In this document: in pieces, positions 28,211 to 37,117 of the stretch
How positions within the stretch are numbered: position 1 is the first letter of the stretch
How the letters are laid out: each line of letters opens with the position of its first letter
DNA from: Nostocales cyanobacterium LEGE 11386
GTDB taxonomy: Bacteria > Cyanobacteriota > Cyanobacteriia > Cyanobacteriales > Nostocaceae
Assembly: GCA_015207155.1 (NCBI GenBank)
Contig: JADEXK010000005.1
Location: 1 to 64,000, forward strand
DNA length: 64,000 bases
Reading direction: 5' to 3'
Notes under the pieces: generated by a model
What the model was told of the DNA's origin: nothing
Seen by the model: the letters and a program-made list of their open reading frames with translations, nothing else
Database searches by the model: none
Program-made: the position numbers and the translations under genes

Positions 28211-29281
28211 TTGTTGAATACAATCAAAGACTATGCATCAGAAACAGATCCACTAACACAAAGAGCAAGGTTGTGGACGCCTGAACAGGTAATGTTTACT
28301 CCTGCTGCTTTAGATGAGCCTTGGGGACAGAAGATTTTTGAGCGTGTGCAGTCATTCAACTTGCCAACAAAAGAGTTAACAAGTAACCGCCTAACTGGCT
28401 TGCGTGGTGAAGACGATCGCCAGACTTACAATATTGCCAAGCGGACTCTGGCAGTTGTCACAGCACCACCCAGCCACTTTAAGCTTAGTCCGATTCCACC
28501 ATCGGCTGACTGGCAATTTCATATTGCAGAGGGTTGCCCAGCACATTGCCAATACTGTTACTTGGCTGGTAGCTTATCAGGCCCTCCAGTTATTCGCACT
28601 TTTGCTAACTTACCGCAAATCTTAACGAACTTAGCTACCTATCAAAGACCAGAACAAGTAACGACTTATGAGGTTAGCTGCTACACTGACCCACTGGGTA
28701 TTGAGCATTTAACAGGTAGCCTTGCCGAGTGTATCCGTTATTTTGGTACTCGTAACGATGCATATTTACGCTGGGTATCAAAGTTTGATGCGGTAGATAG
28801 TTTACTCAATTTACCTCACAATGGTCATACCCACTGCCGGATGAGCGTCAATGCGGCACCTATTTCGAGGAGGTTTGAAGGCGGTACAGCATCTGTAGCA
28901 TCACGGCTTGGGGCGTTGCGTCGGTTGGCTGATAGTGGGTATCCGGTAGGACTGGTAATCGCGCCCATTATGCCTATAGATGATTGGCAAATGCACTACA
29001 ATCAATTGTTCGACTCGATTAGCCAAGCACTTGGGATGAATTGTGACCTGACTTTTGAGCTAATTTCGCACCGCTTTACGCCAGGGTCAAAAGAAGTTCT
29101 ACAAACTTGGTATCCACAATCCAAACTAGACATGGACGAGGAAAAACGCCGTATCAAGCGTAATAAGTTTGGCGGAATTAAGTATGTTTATGATGCTGGC
29201 ACAATGAACACAATCAAGCACTTTTTTGAAGGTGAGATTCAAAAGCGCTTTCCTAATGCGAATATTTTATATTGGACTTAG
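28211..29281 (+). CDS. Spore photoproduct lyase (SPL) family radical SAM protein
   Basis: 356 aa. The start is the TTG at 28211, preceded by CGGAGAG. The radical SAM cluster motif CxxxCxxC is in 'AEGCPAHCQYCYLAG' (about residue 110). 'TYEVSCYTDPLGIEHLTGSL' and 'LRWVSKFDAVDSLLNLPHNG' are shared with SPL relatives. SPL repairs the 5-thyminyl-5,6-dihydrothymine photoproduct in spores. Cyanobacteria do not make such spores, so this homologue may repair UV lesions or have another role; that is inference. Confidence 0.82.
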   Translation: MLNTIKDYASETDPLTQRARLWTPEQVMFTPAALDEPWGQKIFERVQSFNLPTKELTSNRLTGLRGEDDRQTYNIAKRTLAVVTAPPSHFKLSPIPPSADWQFHIAEGCPAHCQYCYLAGSLSGPPVIRTFANLPQILTNLATYQRPEQVTTYEVSCYTDPLGIEHLTGSLAECIRYFGTRNDAYLRWVSKFDAVDSLLNLPHNGHTHCRMSVNAAPISRRFEGGTASVASRLGALRRLADSGYPVGLVIAPIMPIDDWQMHYNQLFDSISQALGMNCDLTFELISHRFTPGSKEVLQTWYPQSKLDMDEEKRRIKRNKFGGIKYVYDAGTMNTIKHFFEGEIQKRFPNANILYWT

Positions 29282-29404
29282 CTGTTGGTGTCGTTAAAAC
29301 TACCACTTTCCAGGTGACTCGAAAAATCTCTTTTTTTCCTTCTGCGACCTCTGTATGTCTGCGTTTAAAAAGTAATTAATTTGGCGTTGCTGAACCAAGG
29401 GATG

Positions 29405-29475
29405 ATTCTTGTAGGGTGGGCATTTTGCCCGCCCGGAAATACAAGGAACAGGCAAGATGCCTATCCCACAAAACC
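29405..29475. repeat. Dispersed repeat (GTAGGGTGGGCATTTTGCCC type)
   Basis: A segment with short inverted motifs (GGGTGGGCATTTTGCCCGCC, then GGCAAGATGCCTATCCCAC) common between cyanobacterial genes. The gap 29282-29540 holds nothing else. Confidence 0.5.
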
Positions 29476-29540
29476 AGCAAAATCATCCCGCAAATATGCA
29501 ACGCCATTATAACTACAGGGGCGCAGAGAACAACATTTGC

Positions 29541-30806
29541 TCAACCGAGATAGAGCTGAAATTCAGCAGAGATATCAGCTGCGATGCGTTGACGTAAATC
29601 CCAAGGCATCAGGACTTCCGCTTTGGGTCGCCATGCTCGGATACGCATACTGACGTTGTGATCTTTATGCCGATAGTGGACGCAGTAGTAAGCATCTTGT
29701 GGGGAACGAGAAGAGAGAACTTTAAGCAATGCTTGCTGTTGTTCTGGTAATGGTGTGTGTTGTTTAATTAAACGTTCTGCTTGCTGGTAGGCGATCGCTT
29801 TAAATGTGTCATGACGAAAAGTACCCTGAATATAGCGATCGTGATGATCTCGGTCAAATCGCAGCAACATTAATCGAGACGGCAAGTAGAAATCAAATCC
29901 CCACGCTTGAGACATTTGGGTTTCAATTTCTTCGGGATTAGGTAAATTAACTCTTTGGTAGCGTTGTTGCAGAACTTGAGGAAGGGATGAATCTGTCCAC
30001 TTAATAGGTGTAATATTTTGAATCCGATCTAGTCGATAATTATACCAATCAGTTTCCCGATCAGGACTTTGCCCAAAGGCACAAAGGTAAACTGCGCGTT
30101 GCACATAATAGATACATACTGGATAAACTATACATTTCACAGTATTTCCTAATCTGGCGCTGTTGTAAGTTAGCTGGATAGGTGGTACTGGTGTTTTTTC
30201 CCAAAGTTCTCTCAATTGATGTTGCCAATCATCAACAAAGTCTATAGTATTACGGGGAATTACATAGTCAAGTTTAAGGAAAAATCGTTGCACACCACAG
30301 ATCATCTGAGAATGATTTTGAGCGATCGCTACCAAATCTTCTTGATTGAGAAAATTCAATTCATTGCTATTAGCATTGGTAAATGTTGGTTCTGATGTTG
30401 TGGTTGTGGGACGAGACGGTAACTTGTGAACTCTGTGATATTTTTGTCCTCGATATTCCAGCCATCGCATATCTGTGAGAATTTGCAAGTCTGCTTGTAG
30501 AGAACGACGAGTTACCCCAAACAATCGGCGCTGCAATAGTTGATTTAAATCAGATTCGGAGATAGCAGCATGGGTAAGGAGCGATCGCTGCCATTGTGAT
30601 GCTAAAATTCCAGCTTGGGGATGAAATAACCATGCAGCAGTAGTTTTAGCACAGGGACAATTCATGTCATGCACATCGGGAATCGCTTCGCCTTTGGGAT
30701 GTGTGGGACTAAAAAAAGCATCCCGCCAGTTGGCAAAGGTAAACGCATCCTCTAGCAGCAAGCGGTCTGAGGTTTCACCGTATAAAGAACGCAACCATAC
30801 CCACAA
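29541..30806 (-). CDS. WYL-domain regulator, TIGR03985-type CRISPR-associated protein
   Basis: 421 aa from the first standard start in frame (TTG 30804-30806). It contains a helical DNA-binding-like region ('LLQRRLFGVTRRSLQADLQI') and a WYL-like ligand domain ('YPVCIYYVQRAVYLCAFGQ', 'WYNYRLDRIQNI'). This protein type is found beside type III CRISPR loci in cyanobacteria and is probably a transcriptional regulator responding to a nucleotide ligand. It is divergent from csx3. The frame stays open upstream to about 30895 and encodes convincing extra sequence ('FIDIPQIELLQWLARGSLKQ') but offers no ATG/GTG/TTG, so the true start is missing or non-standard. Confidence 0.75.
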   Translation of the reverse strand: MWVWLRSLYGETSDRLLLEDAFTFANWRDAFFSPTHPKGEAIPDVHDMNCPCAKTTAAWLFHPQAGILASQWQRSLLTHAAISESDLNQLLQRRLFGVTRRSLQADLQILTDMRWLEYRGQKYHRVHKLPSRPTTTTSEPTFTNANSNELNFLNQEDLVAIAQNHSQMICGVQRFFLKLDYVIPRNTIDFVDDWQHQLRELWEKTPVPPIQLTYNSARLGNTVKCIVYPVCIYYVQRAVYLCAFGQSPDRETDWYNYRLDRIQNITPIKWTDSSLPQVLQQRYQRVNLPNPEEIETQMSQAWGFDFYLPSRLMLLRFDRDHHDRYIQGTFRHDTFKAIAYQQAERLIKQHTPLPEQQQALLKVLSSRSPQDAYYCVHYRHKDHNVSMRIRAWRPKAEVLMPWDLRQRIAADISAEFQLYLG

Positions 30807-31001
30807 GCGAATGGCCCGGAGTAGGTTTTGCTTGAGAGAACCGCGTGCTAACCATTGCAGTAGTTCTATTTGGGGAATATCTATAAAATTTGCTCGGACA
30901 CTGCTTCAGTATATTCATGTATAACACCAGCATAAAGCCGTTTGGAATTAGCTTCTTCCAAGACCGTGTATGATGTAGCCATTGATTGCAAACAGGAAGT
31001 A

Positions 31002-31307
31002 ATGGCTACCTACAGAATTGAGTTCAAAAACGATATTTTGCGAGTTAGTTTTGGTGAACCTGCCCAAAATGACCAAATTGTCAAGGATGCGGCGGCGCGA
31101 CTTGAGGAAATGCAACAGTCAAGTGAACTGACAGGAGGGCCGCTGCTAAAGATTAATGGGCCAATTTCCATACCTGTAGCATTTGTTCTAGCACATAAAC
31201 TTGCTCATATTTACGGAGCAGTTGCTTTTTTTGATCCTAAGTTAAGTAAATATGTGATTTGTATCACACACAATCCAGCGTATAAACTGGGAGACTTAAT
31301 TGATTGA
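31002..31307 (+). CDS. csx3: Csx3, standalone CRISPR ring-nuclease-type protein
   Basis: 101 aa from ATG 31002 (Shine-Dalgarno AGGAAG); the in-frame ATG at 30942 lacks one. 'LLKINGPISIPVAFVLAHKL' and 'AVAFFDPKLSKYVICITHNP' match Csx3. Csx3 tetramers degrade cyclic tetra-adenylate, the alarm signal made by Cas10, and so dampen the type III response. It is followed by a second copy fused to an ATPase, about 58% similar by eye over the domain. Confidence 0.85.
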   Translation: MATYRIEFKNDILRVSFGEPAQNDQIVKDAAARLEEMQQSSELTGGPLLKINGPISIPVAFVLAHKLAHIYGAVAFFDPKLSKYVICITHNPAYKLGDLID

Positions 31308-31351
31308 TATTTGATTGATGAAGAAGATGAGTATATCTACCAATAAATTCT

Positions 31352-32287
31352 ATGACGACGTATCACATAAGTCTAGAAGGCGACATTTTGCAAGTCAGGT
31401 TTGGCAAACCTGGTAATGGCGATCAAGTTGTGAGGGATGCGGCGGTTCGTTTAGATGAAATGATCGCATCAGGGGAACTAGCTGGAGGAAAATTACTGAA
31501 GATAGATGGCCCTGCATCTATTGCTGTGAGTTATTTGATTGCACATAAGATATCTCAGATGTATGGTGTGATCGCTATTTTTGATCCCAAGATTGGTAAG
31601 CCTGGATATAAGACTTACATTGTTGCTGCTACCCACACACCAGCTTACAAATTGGGTGAAATCATTGAAACAGATGAACCACAGGCGCAAAAAACTAAAC
31701 CAACTATTAAAGTTGTGCTGTGTGGGCCGCCACAGTCTGGTAAGTCATGTCTGCGTGAAGGTTTAAAGCAAGCTATCAGCAATATTACAGGCGCACCCTA
31801 TCCTTACGTGATTACAGCTTGTCCAGATGGTGAAGGTGCATGGTTTTCTGATGCTGCGAGGCGAGATTTAGATTTAGCCAGACGGTTGAAGGATGAGTAT
31901 AAAGCCAAGTTTACTTCGGAGTTTGCCCAGAAAGCTGCTGGTTGGGTGAGGAGTGCGAATACACCCCTAAATATTATTGATGTGGGAGGCAGAATTACTG
32001 ATCAAAATCGGCTGATTATGCGTGAGGCGACTCATGCAGTGATTTTAGCTGGTGACGAGGGTAAGGATAAAGTTCCTTTGTGGGAAGAGTTTTGTCGTGA
32101 TTTAAATCTACATATGATTGCTAATCTTCATAGTGATTATTACGGAACAGAGGATAAAATTATCGAGCGATCGCCATTGTTAATTGGTAGTATTCATTAC
32201 TTGGCGCGAGGCGAGGATGTTTCTACTCGTCCAATGGTACAGGCTTTGGCGCGGGTTTTGGTGGGGTTGTTTGGTTGTCCGCTTTAA
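31352..32287 (+). CDS. csx3: Csx3-AAA fusion protein
   Basis: 311 aa. Residues 1-105 are a Csx3 domain ('LLKIDGPASIAVSYLIAHKI', 'IAIFDPKIGKPGYKTYIVAA'). Residues about 118-311 are a P-loop domain with Walker A 'CGPPQSGKSCLREGLKQA' and a Walker B-like 'LNIIDVGG'. Csx3 proteins fused to AAA-type domains are known in type III loci. The ATPase may couple cyclic oligoadenylate binding or cleavage to NTP use. It starts 44 nt after csx3 and leads straight into cas10. Confidence 0.83.
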   Translation: MTTYHISLEGDILQVRFGKPGNGDQVVRDAAVRLDEMIASGELAGGKLLKIDGPASIAVSYLIAHKISQMYGVIAIFDPKIGKPGYKTYIVAATHTPAYKLGEIIETDEPQAQKTKPTIKVVLCGPPQSGKSCLREGLKQAISNITGAPYPYVITACPDGEGAWFSDAARRDLDLARRLKDEYKAKFTSEFAQKAAGWVRSANTPLNIIDVGGRITDQNRLIMREATHAVILAGDEGKDKVPLWEEFCRDLNLHMIANLHSDYYGTEDKIIERSPLLIGSIHYLARGEDVSTRPMVQALARVLVGLFGCPL

Positions 32288-32310
32288 AGTTGTTGTGAGA
32301 AAAAGTTTTT

Positions 32311-34593
32311 ATGGTGACAAGTTCTGAAAAGGTTGCATTACAGGTTATTCAACAGGCGATCGCGGCTTTGGCTAAATGGGCTAAGTTTGACCATCCTCCT
32401 TTAAATGATGAGTATCCAGAAGTTACTCAAGCTAAAGAAATCTTACGTTGGCAACCAAATATAAAAGTAGGAATATTACGCTTAGTGTTTGACAGCGTAA
32501 ACTTATCTGATGAACCGAAGAAAGAAATAACAAAAAAGAATTATCATCAACTCAAAGCAATTGACAATGATCATAAAGAATATCCTGATATTCCTTATCC
32601 TTTAGATACCGAACCTAGTTCAGAACAACAGCAAGCCTTCAAAGCAGAAATTAATCAAGCACTGGGAAATCTTCTCCAAGATGACTGGGGAAACCTCTCT
32701 TTATTGATGCTGATACTAGAAAAATTTGGCTCATGTCTAAGTTTTGGGGAAGCTGATGTTGCTTTGGTAGACATGGCCAGAAATACAGCAGGTGTTGCAG
32801 TTGCTTTATTGCATAATCCTACACAAGAAATTAGTTTAATTGCAGGTGATTTGTCCGGGATTCAAAAATTCATATATAGCATTTCTTCCGAAGGGGCACT
32901 GAAGTCGCTAAGAGCGAGAAGTTTTTATCTAGAATTAGTTACAGAAGAAGTAGTACAACAATTATTAGAGAAACTTCAGTTACCCAGGACAAATATAATT
33001 TATGCAGGTGGTGGTAACTTGTATATTTTGGCATCTGGAACTGAAGAAAATCAAAACATTGTCAAAAAAGTACGCCAGGAGTTTAACGAATTGCTTTTAA
33101 AAGAATTTCAAGGGAAAGTATTTCTAGCTTTAGATTGTTTAAATTTTCCTTTGACAGAACTGAAAGATAAATTTGCTGAACATTGGTCAAACGCTACTAA
33201 AAATCTAGCTATACATAAATCTCGTAAATTTGCTGAAAATCAAATTAGTGAATTTATCGCCCCTCGTCATAGCCATGAACCTTGTCGCGTTTGTCATCGT
33301 GACGATGTAGAAACCTTAAAACCCCTAAATTCCCAGGAAACAGATTCCGTTTCAGCTTGTGGAACTTGTCGAAGTATGTTTGATTTGGGGAGTCAATTGT
33401 TAGGCGTAAAAGCAATTGTGCGTTCCACAAATAAAGACGTTAAAAATACTTTACATACACTCTCTTTTGAAATTGGCTCTGGACATATCTATTATCATTT
33501 ATTCAAAAATTGGAAACAAATAGATAAAGATTCTGATATGGTTTTGTTAGTCAATAATTGGCATTTAGAACATTATAGATTTAAATCTTTTAAAAATGTT
33601 GTTCCACTATTATTAGGTAATTACGGTAAGGAAGGTAAGCCAAACTCTGAAAATCCAGAAGAACCACAAGGCTTTATGCGTGCTGGTGAAATGGCCGAAA
33701 ACGCCAAAGGTGCTAAGAGAGTTGGTTATTTACGAATGGATGTAGACAGATTAGGACAAATATTTGCTAAAGGTTTAGATGAAAAACAAAGTTTAAGCAG
33801 ACTTACTGGTTTATCTCGCCAAATGAGTTACTTCTTTAAAGTCTACCTCAACAGTTTAGCAGCAGATAGAAAAACTAATATTCCTGACACAATTAAACAA
33901 GCACAGGCAGATGATGGTAAATTAAATATACTATTTATTTATGCAGGTGGTGATGATTTATTTATCAGTGGTGCATGGAATGAAATTGTAGAATTTGCCT
34001 TTGATATTTATCAATCATTTCGTACCTATACAGGTAATAATGAATATATCAGTCTTTCCGGTGGCATCAGTATTGATGATATTAAATTTCCGTTATATCA
34101 GGCTGCAAAAACTTCAGGAGAAGCGGAAGAAGCAGCCAAAGGAAATGGTAGAGATAGCTTAGGCTTATTTGGTGAAGTTTTCAAATGGGATGAATGGCTA
34201 GGAAAACAGAATTTTAATCATCTTGGTGATGATGTCAAAAAGTATCTTCATTCCGAAAAACTACCAAGTCTATTTGGTGTTTACCCCTTTGTAAAGAAAT
34301 TAGAACAGCAAGATATTGGGGTGAATTATTCCCGTAATTTTGTCCGTAACCTGCTGATCACTGCACAAATCCAAGAGCAGGCGTTAGAAAAGTTTAAAGA
34401 AGATAAAAAAACACCGGAGGCTTTAGGAACTCGTTATTATTTGCATTTACCAAAGATAGCTTACACCCTAGCAAGATTACCCAAAAATGTCCTAGAAGAT
34501 AGCGATTTTCGGACTTCTCTCAAAAATCCATATAACGCGCCTTATTTTCGAGCGATCGCCACTTGGATCGAATTATTAAACAGGAGAAATTGA
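32311..34593 (+). CDS. cas10: Type III-A Cas10/Csm1, GGDD cyclase, HD motif not seen
   Basis: 760 aa. The Palm2 catalytic motif is intact ('FIYAGGDDLFISGAWNE', about residue 546), as is Palm1 ('YLRMDVDRLGQIFAKGL'). A zinc-binding pair of CxxC motifs ('CRVCHRD', 'CGTCRS') lies near 325-350. The GGDD site makes cyclic oligoadenylates from ATP when the complex binds target RNA. In the N-terminal about 170 residues I find no HD dyad, so the usual single-strand DNase is probably absent. It heads the csm operon. The downstream gene set supports subtype III-A. Confidence 0.9.
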   Translation: MVTSSEKVALQVIQQAIAALAKWAKFDHPPLNDEYPEVTQAKEILRWQPNIKVGILRLVFDSVNLSDEPKKEITKKNYHQLKAIDNDHKEYPDIPYPLDTEPSSEQQQAFKAEINQALGNLLQDDWGNLSLLMLILEKFGSCLSFGEADVALVDMARNTAGVAVALLHNPTQEISLIAGDLSGIQKFIYSISSEGALKSLRARSFYLELVTEEVVQQLLEKLQLPRTNIIYAGGGNLYILASGTEENQNIVKKVRQEFNELLLKEFQGKVFLALDCLNFPLTELKDKFAEHWSNATKNLAIHKSRKFAENQISEFIAPRHSHEPCRVCHRDDVETLKPLNSQETDSVSACGTCRSMFDLGSQLLGVKAIVRSTNKDVKNTLHTLSFEIGSGHIYYHLFKNWKQIDKDSDMVLLVNNWHLEHYRFKSFKNVVPLLLGNYGKEGKPNSENPEEPQGFMRAGEMAENAKGAKRVGYLRMDVDRLGQIFAKGLDEKQSLSRLTGLSRQMSYFFKVYLNSLAADRKTNIPDTIKQAQADDGKLNILFIYAGGDDLFISGAWNEIVEFAFDIYQSFRTYTGNNEYISLSGGISIDDIKFPLYQAAKTSGEAEEAAKGNGRDSLGLFGEVFKWDEWLGKQNFNHLGDDVKKYLHSEKLPSLFGVYPFVKKLEQQDIGVNYSRNFVRNLLITAQIQEQALEKFKEDKKTPEALGTRYYLHLPKIAYTLARLPKNVLEDSDFRTSLKNPYNAPYFRAIATWIELLNRRN

Positions 34594-34598
34594 TTTAG

Positions 34599-35075
34599 AT
34601 GAATCAACCAATTCGACCACAACCCAATTCTTTACCAGGAAATACTAAACAATCAACTACGTCAGGGAAAATGATTCCAAGCAACAATATTGTAGAAGAC
34701 ATTATTATCACAATCAAAGGATTGAAAGGGTTACAAGCATATCCCATTCGGGATTTAGTTAACCATGCTGCTGCATTTGGCCCTTATCTCAAACAACAAA
34801 GATTAGAAACTAACCAAGTTCGCAAATTTTTAGATGCTGTCAATCGGTTAAAAGCCGACTTAACTGAAAAAGGTGAGTTTTCCGCAATAGAAACAGAAGT
34901 AGTGTTGCTTAAACCTAAACTTGCTTATGCCGCAGCTAGACAAAGAGCCGCAAAACCATTGGGTGACGTGATGTCAGTCGCCATTGATAAGGTTGAGAGT
35001 ACAGAAGATTTTGAACGTTTAGTACAGTTGATTGAATCAATTATTGCTTATCACAAAGCTGAAGGTGGAAAATAA
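34599..35075 (+). CDS. csm2: Csm2 small subunit of type III-A complex
   Basis: 158 aa. A disordered N-terminal tail of about 30 residues is followed by the helical Csm2 domain ('FGPYLKQQRLETNQVRKFLD', 'VNRLKADLTEKGEFSAIET', 'YAAARQRA'). Csm2 lines the belly of the Csm filament and touches target RNA. It begins 5 nt after cas10 and ends 2 nt before csm3. Confidence 0.85.
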   Translation: MNQPIRPQPNSLPGNTKQSTTSGKMIPSNNIVEDIIITIKGLKGLQAYPIRDLVNHAAAFGPYLKQQRLETNQVRKFLDAVNRLKADLTEKGEFSAIETEVVLLKPKLAYAAARQRAAKPLGDVMSVAIDKVESTEDFERLVQLIESIIAYHKAEGGK

Positions 35076-35077
35076 TT

Positions 35078-36058
35078 ATGCCAGTATCATACGAACAAAT
35101 ACCCCTAGTTGGTAAAGTAACTCTCACTTGTCAACTCACCGCCAAAACAGGATTGCATATTGGTGGAGGTGGCGAAAATTTAGATATAGGTGGACTAGAT
35201 AAACCTGTAATTCGTGACCCTTTAACTAAGTATCCTTATCTCCCTGGTTCATCCATCAAAGGTAAACTACGCGCTACTTTAGAAAGATTATTAAAGAAAC
35301 CTCTCAATCGTCCAGGGGGAAGTGGGACATGGCGCTATGAAAGTGATGATTTAGTTAATGGTTTTAGCGAAGTTGAAGCTGGACAATTTATTAATTATGA
35401 AGGCGCGAGAACTTGTCAAATTAGTCGCTTATTTGGTTCAACTGGAGGTTCTGGTTTTTGGATGCCAATTGAAACTGCTAGAGACGAAAAATTATTTTTA
35501 GATAAGAATCCTACAAGGATAATCAACGGTGAAAACTGCGTGAAAATTAATCGCGGACGTAATGCGCCAAGTCGCTTAATTATCCGTGACTGTCACTTAT
35601 CAACAGAGTCAGCAGAGAAATTGAAAAAAGTTGACACTGGTTTATATATGACCGAGTGGAAATTTGAAAATGGCATAGATAGAGTAACAGCAGCCGCCAA
35701 CCCCAGACAGTTAGAACGTATACCAGCAGATGCAAAATTCAATTTTGAGTTAATTTATACCGTCGAAAATCGAGATCAAGCGGTTGAAGATTTGCAAAAT
35801 ATTGCGATCGCACTGGCGTTTCTCGAAGATGACGCACTGGGTGGACATGGTTCTAGAGGTTACGGAAAAGTCAAATTTGAGAACTTTCGGTTTAACTATC
35901 GCAGTTTAGAACACTATCGCCAAATGGCGAACGCACCACAAGGAGGATCAGGTTTACAAACTTTAGAAACTATTCCCCACACTCAAGCACTGTTAGATAA
36001 CTTCAGAACCTTACGCGAGTATATCGAACAGCGATTATTACCAGGGAATGAATCATGA
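35078..36058 (+). CDS. csm3: Csm3, backbone RAMP subunit with RNase activity
   Basis: 326 aa, somewhat longer than typical. The RAMP fold has glycine-rich loops ('GLHIGGGGENLDIGG', 'LPGSSIKGKLRATLERLL', 'ALGGHGSRGYGKVKFENF'). The conserved Asp in 'IGGLDKPVIRDPLTKYPY' belongs to the region that cuts target RNA at 6-nt intervals in known Csm3 proteins. Several copies bind the crRNA. Its last codon overlaps the csm4 start (ATGA). Confidence 0.9.
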   Translation: MPVSYEQIPLVGKVTLTCQLTAKTGLHIGGGGENLDIGGLDKPVIRDPLTKYPYLPGSSIKGKLRATLERLLKKPLNRPGGSGTWRYESDDLVNGFSEVEAGQFINYEGARTCQISRLFGSTGGSGFWMPIETARDEKLFLDKNPTRIINGENCVKINRGRNAPSRLIIRDCHLSTESAEKLKKVDTGLYMTEWKFENGIDRVTAAANPRQLERIPADAKFNFELIYTVENRDQAVEDLQNIAIALAFLEDDALGGHGSRGYGKVKFENFRFNYRSLEHYRQMANAPQGGSGLQTLETIPHTQALLDNFRTLREYIEQRLLPGNES

Positions 36059-37113
36059 GTGTTTGGAAATTAGTAAAACTGGACTTTGGACGTAATCTAG
36101 CCCACTTTGGGGAAGTGGGAATTGGGATGGAAGAAACTAGCGATCACATCCGTTCAGATAGTTTATTTAGTGCTTGGGTAAGTAACTATGCAAGGTTGTT
36201 TAAACAAAAAGGAATAGAGAAATTATTACAGCTATTTCCCACAGATAAACAACCCCAACTCATACCCCCCTTTCGCATCAGTTCTACATTTATCTATCGA
36301 CAAGTGGGGACAGATACAATTTACTATCTTCCCCGTCCCCTGAAATTTCCCATCAATTACCCAGATGATGACTTAGCATTTTTCAAAGCTTACAATAAAC
36401 TCAACTATTTACCCTTACAAATTTGGGAAAGATGGTATCAGGAAAAAGGATTCACCACAGATGATGCTGATGAATTAGAAAATCACACCCCCGATAAAAC
36501 CCAAGGAAAACTAGCAACAGCAGGAACATTTGACTACAGCAAAGCTTTCAAAATTCAACAACTCCCCAAAATAGCCATAGATAGAAATACCAGAGCGACA
36601 AACATTTATCATACAGGCTTTGTTCAATTTGATTGGGAGAAAAACCCCGCAGGTTTATACTTTCTCCTAGAACTCTCTCCAGAAGGTGAAAAATTAGCTG
36701 ACAAACTCCAAGCAGCTTTACATCTTTTAGGAGAAGAAGGAATTGGTGGAGAACGTTCTAGTGGCGCAGGAAGATTTGATGTTAACTGGCTAGACTTACC
36801 AGAAAATTGGCAAAAATTAGTTAATTTTCAGACGGGAAATTACCACACCCTCATTAGTTTATTTTGGGATGATGACATATCATCAGATTCCGATTTACTC
36901 AAAAATTCCAGTTACGAAATTCAAGAAAGGGGTGGTTGGATAGCAGAAAGTCAGTTACGTCGCCAAATGGTGCGAATGTTTAGTGAAGGTTCTGTTTTTT
37001 CCGCACCACCACAAGGAAAGCTGGTAGATGTCAAACCTGAAGAATTCAAAAAACACAGTATTTACCGGAGTGGTATCAGCTTAAGTTTACCAATTAAAGT
37101 ACAGGGAAAATAA
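36055..37113 (+). CDS. csm4: Csm4, 5'-end capping RAMP subunit
   Basis: 352 aa. The N-terminus 'WKLVKLDFGRNLAHFGEVGI' and 'DHIRSDSLFSAWVSNYARL' are the standard Csm4 signature, and the glycine-rich loop is 'GEEGIGGERSSGAGRFDV'. Csm4 binds Cas10 and the 5' tag of the crRNA. The ATG overlaps the csm3 stop by 4 nt, so the two are coupled. Confidence 0.9.
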   Translation: MSVWKLVKLDFGRNLAHFGEVGIGMEETSDHIRSDSLFSAWVSNYARLFKQKGIEKLLQLFPTDKQPQLIPPFRISSTFIYRQVGTDTIYYLPRPLKFPINYPDDDLAFFKAYNKLNYLPLQIWERWYQEKGFTTDDADELENHTPDKTQGKLATAGTFDYSKAFKIQQLPKIAIDRNTRATNIYHTGFVQFDWEKNPAGLYFLLELSPEGEKLADKLQAALHLLGEEGIGGERSSGAGRFDVNWLDLPENWQKLVNFQTGNYHTLISLFWDDDISSDSDLLKNSSYEIQERGGWIAESQLRRQMVRMFSEGSVFSAPPQGKLVDVKPEEFKKHSIYRSGISLSLPIKVQGK

Positions 37114-37117
37114 AATC

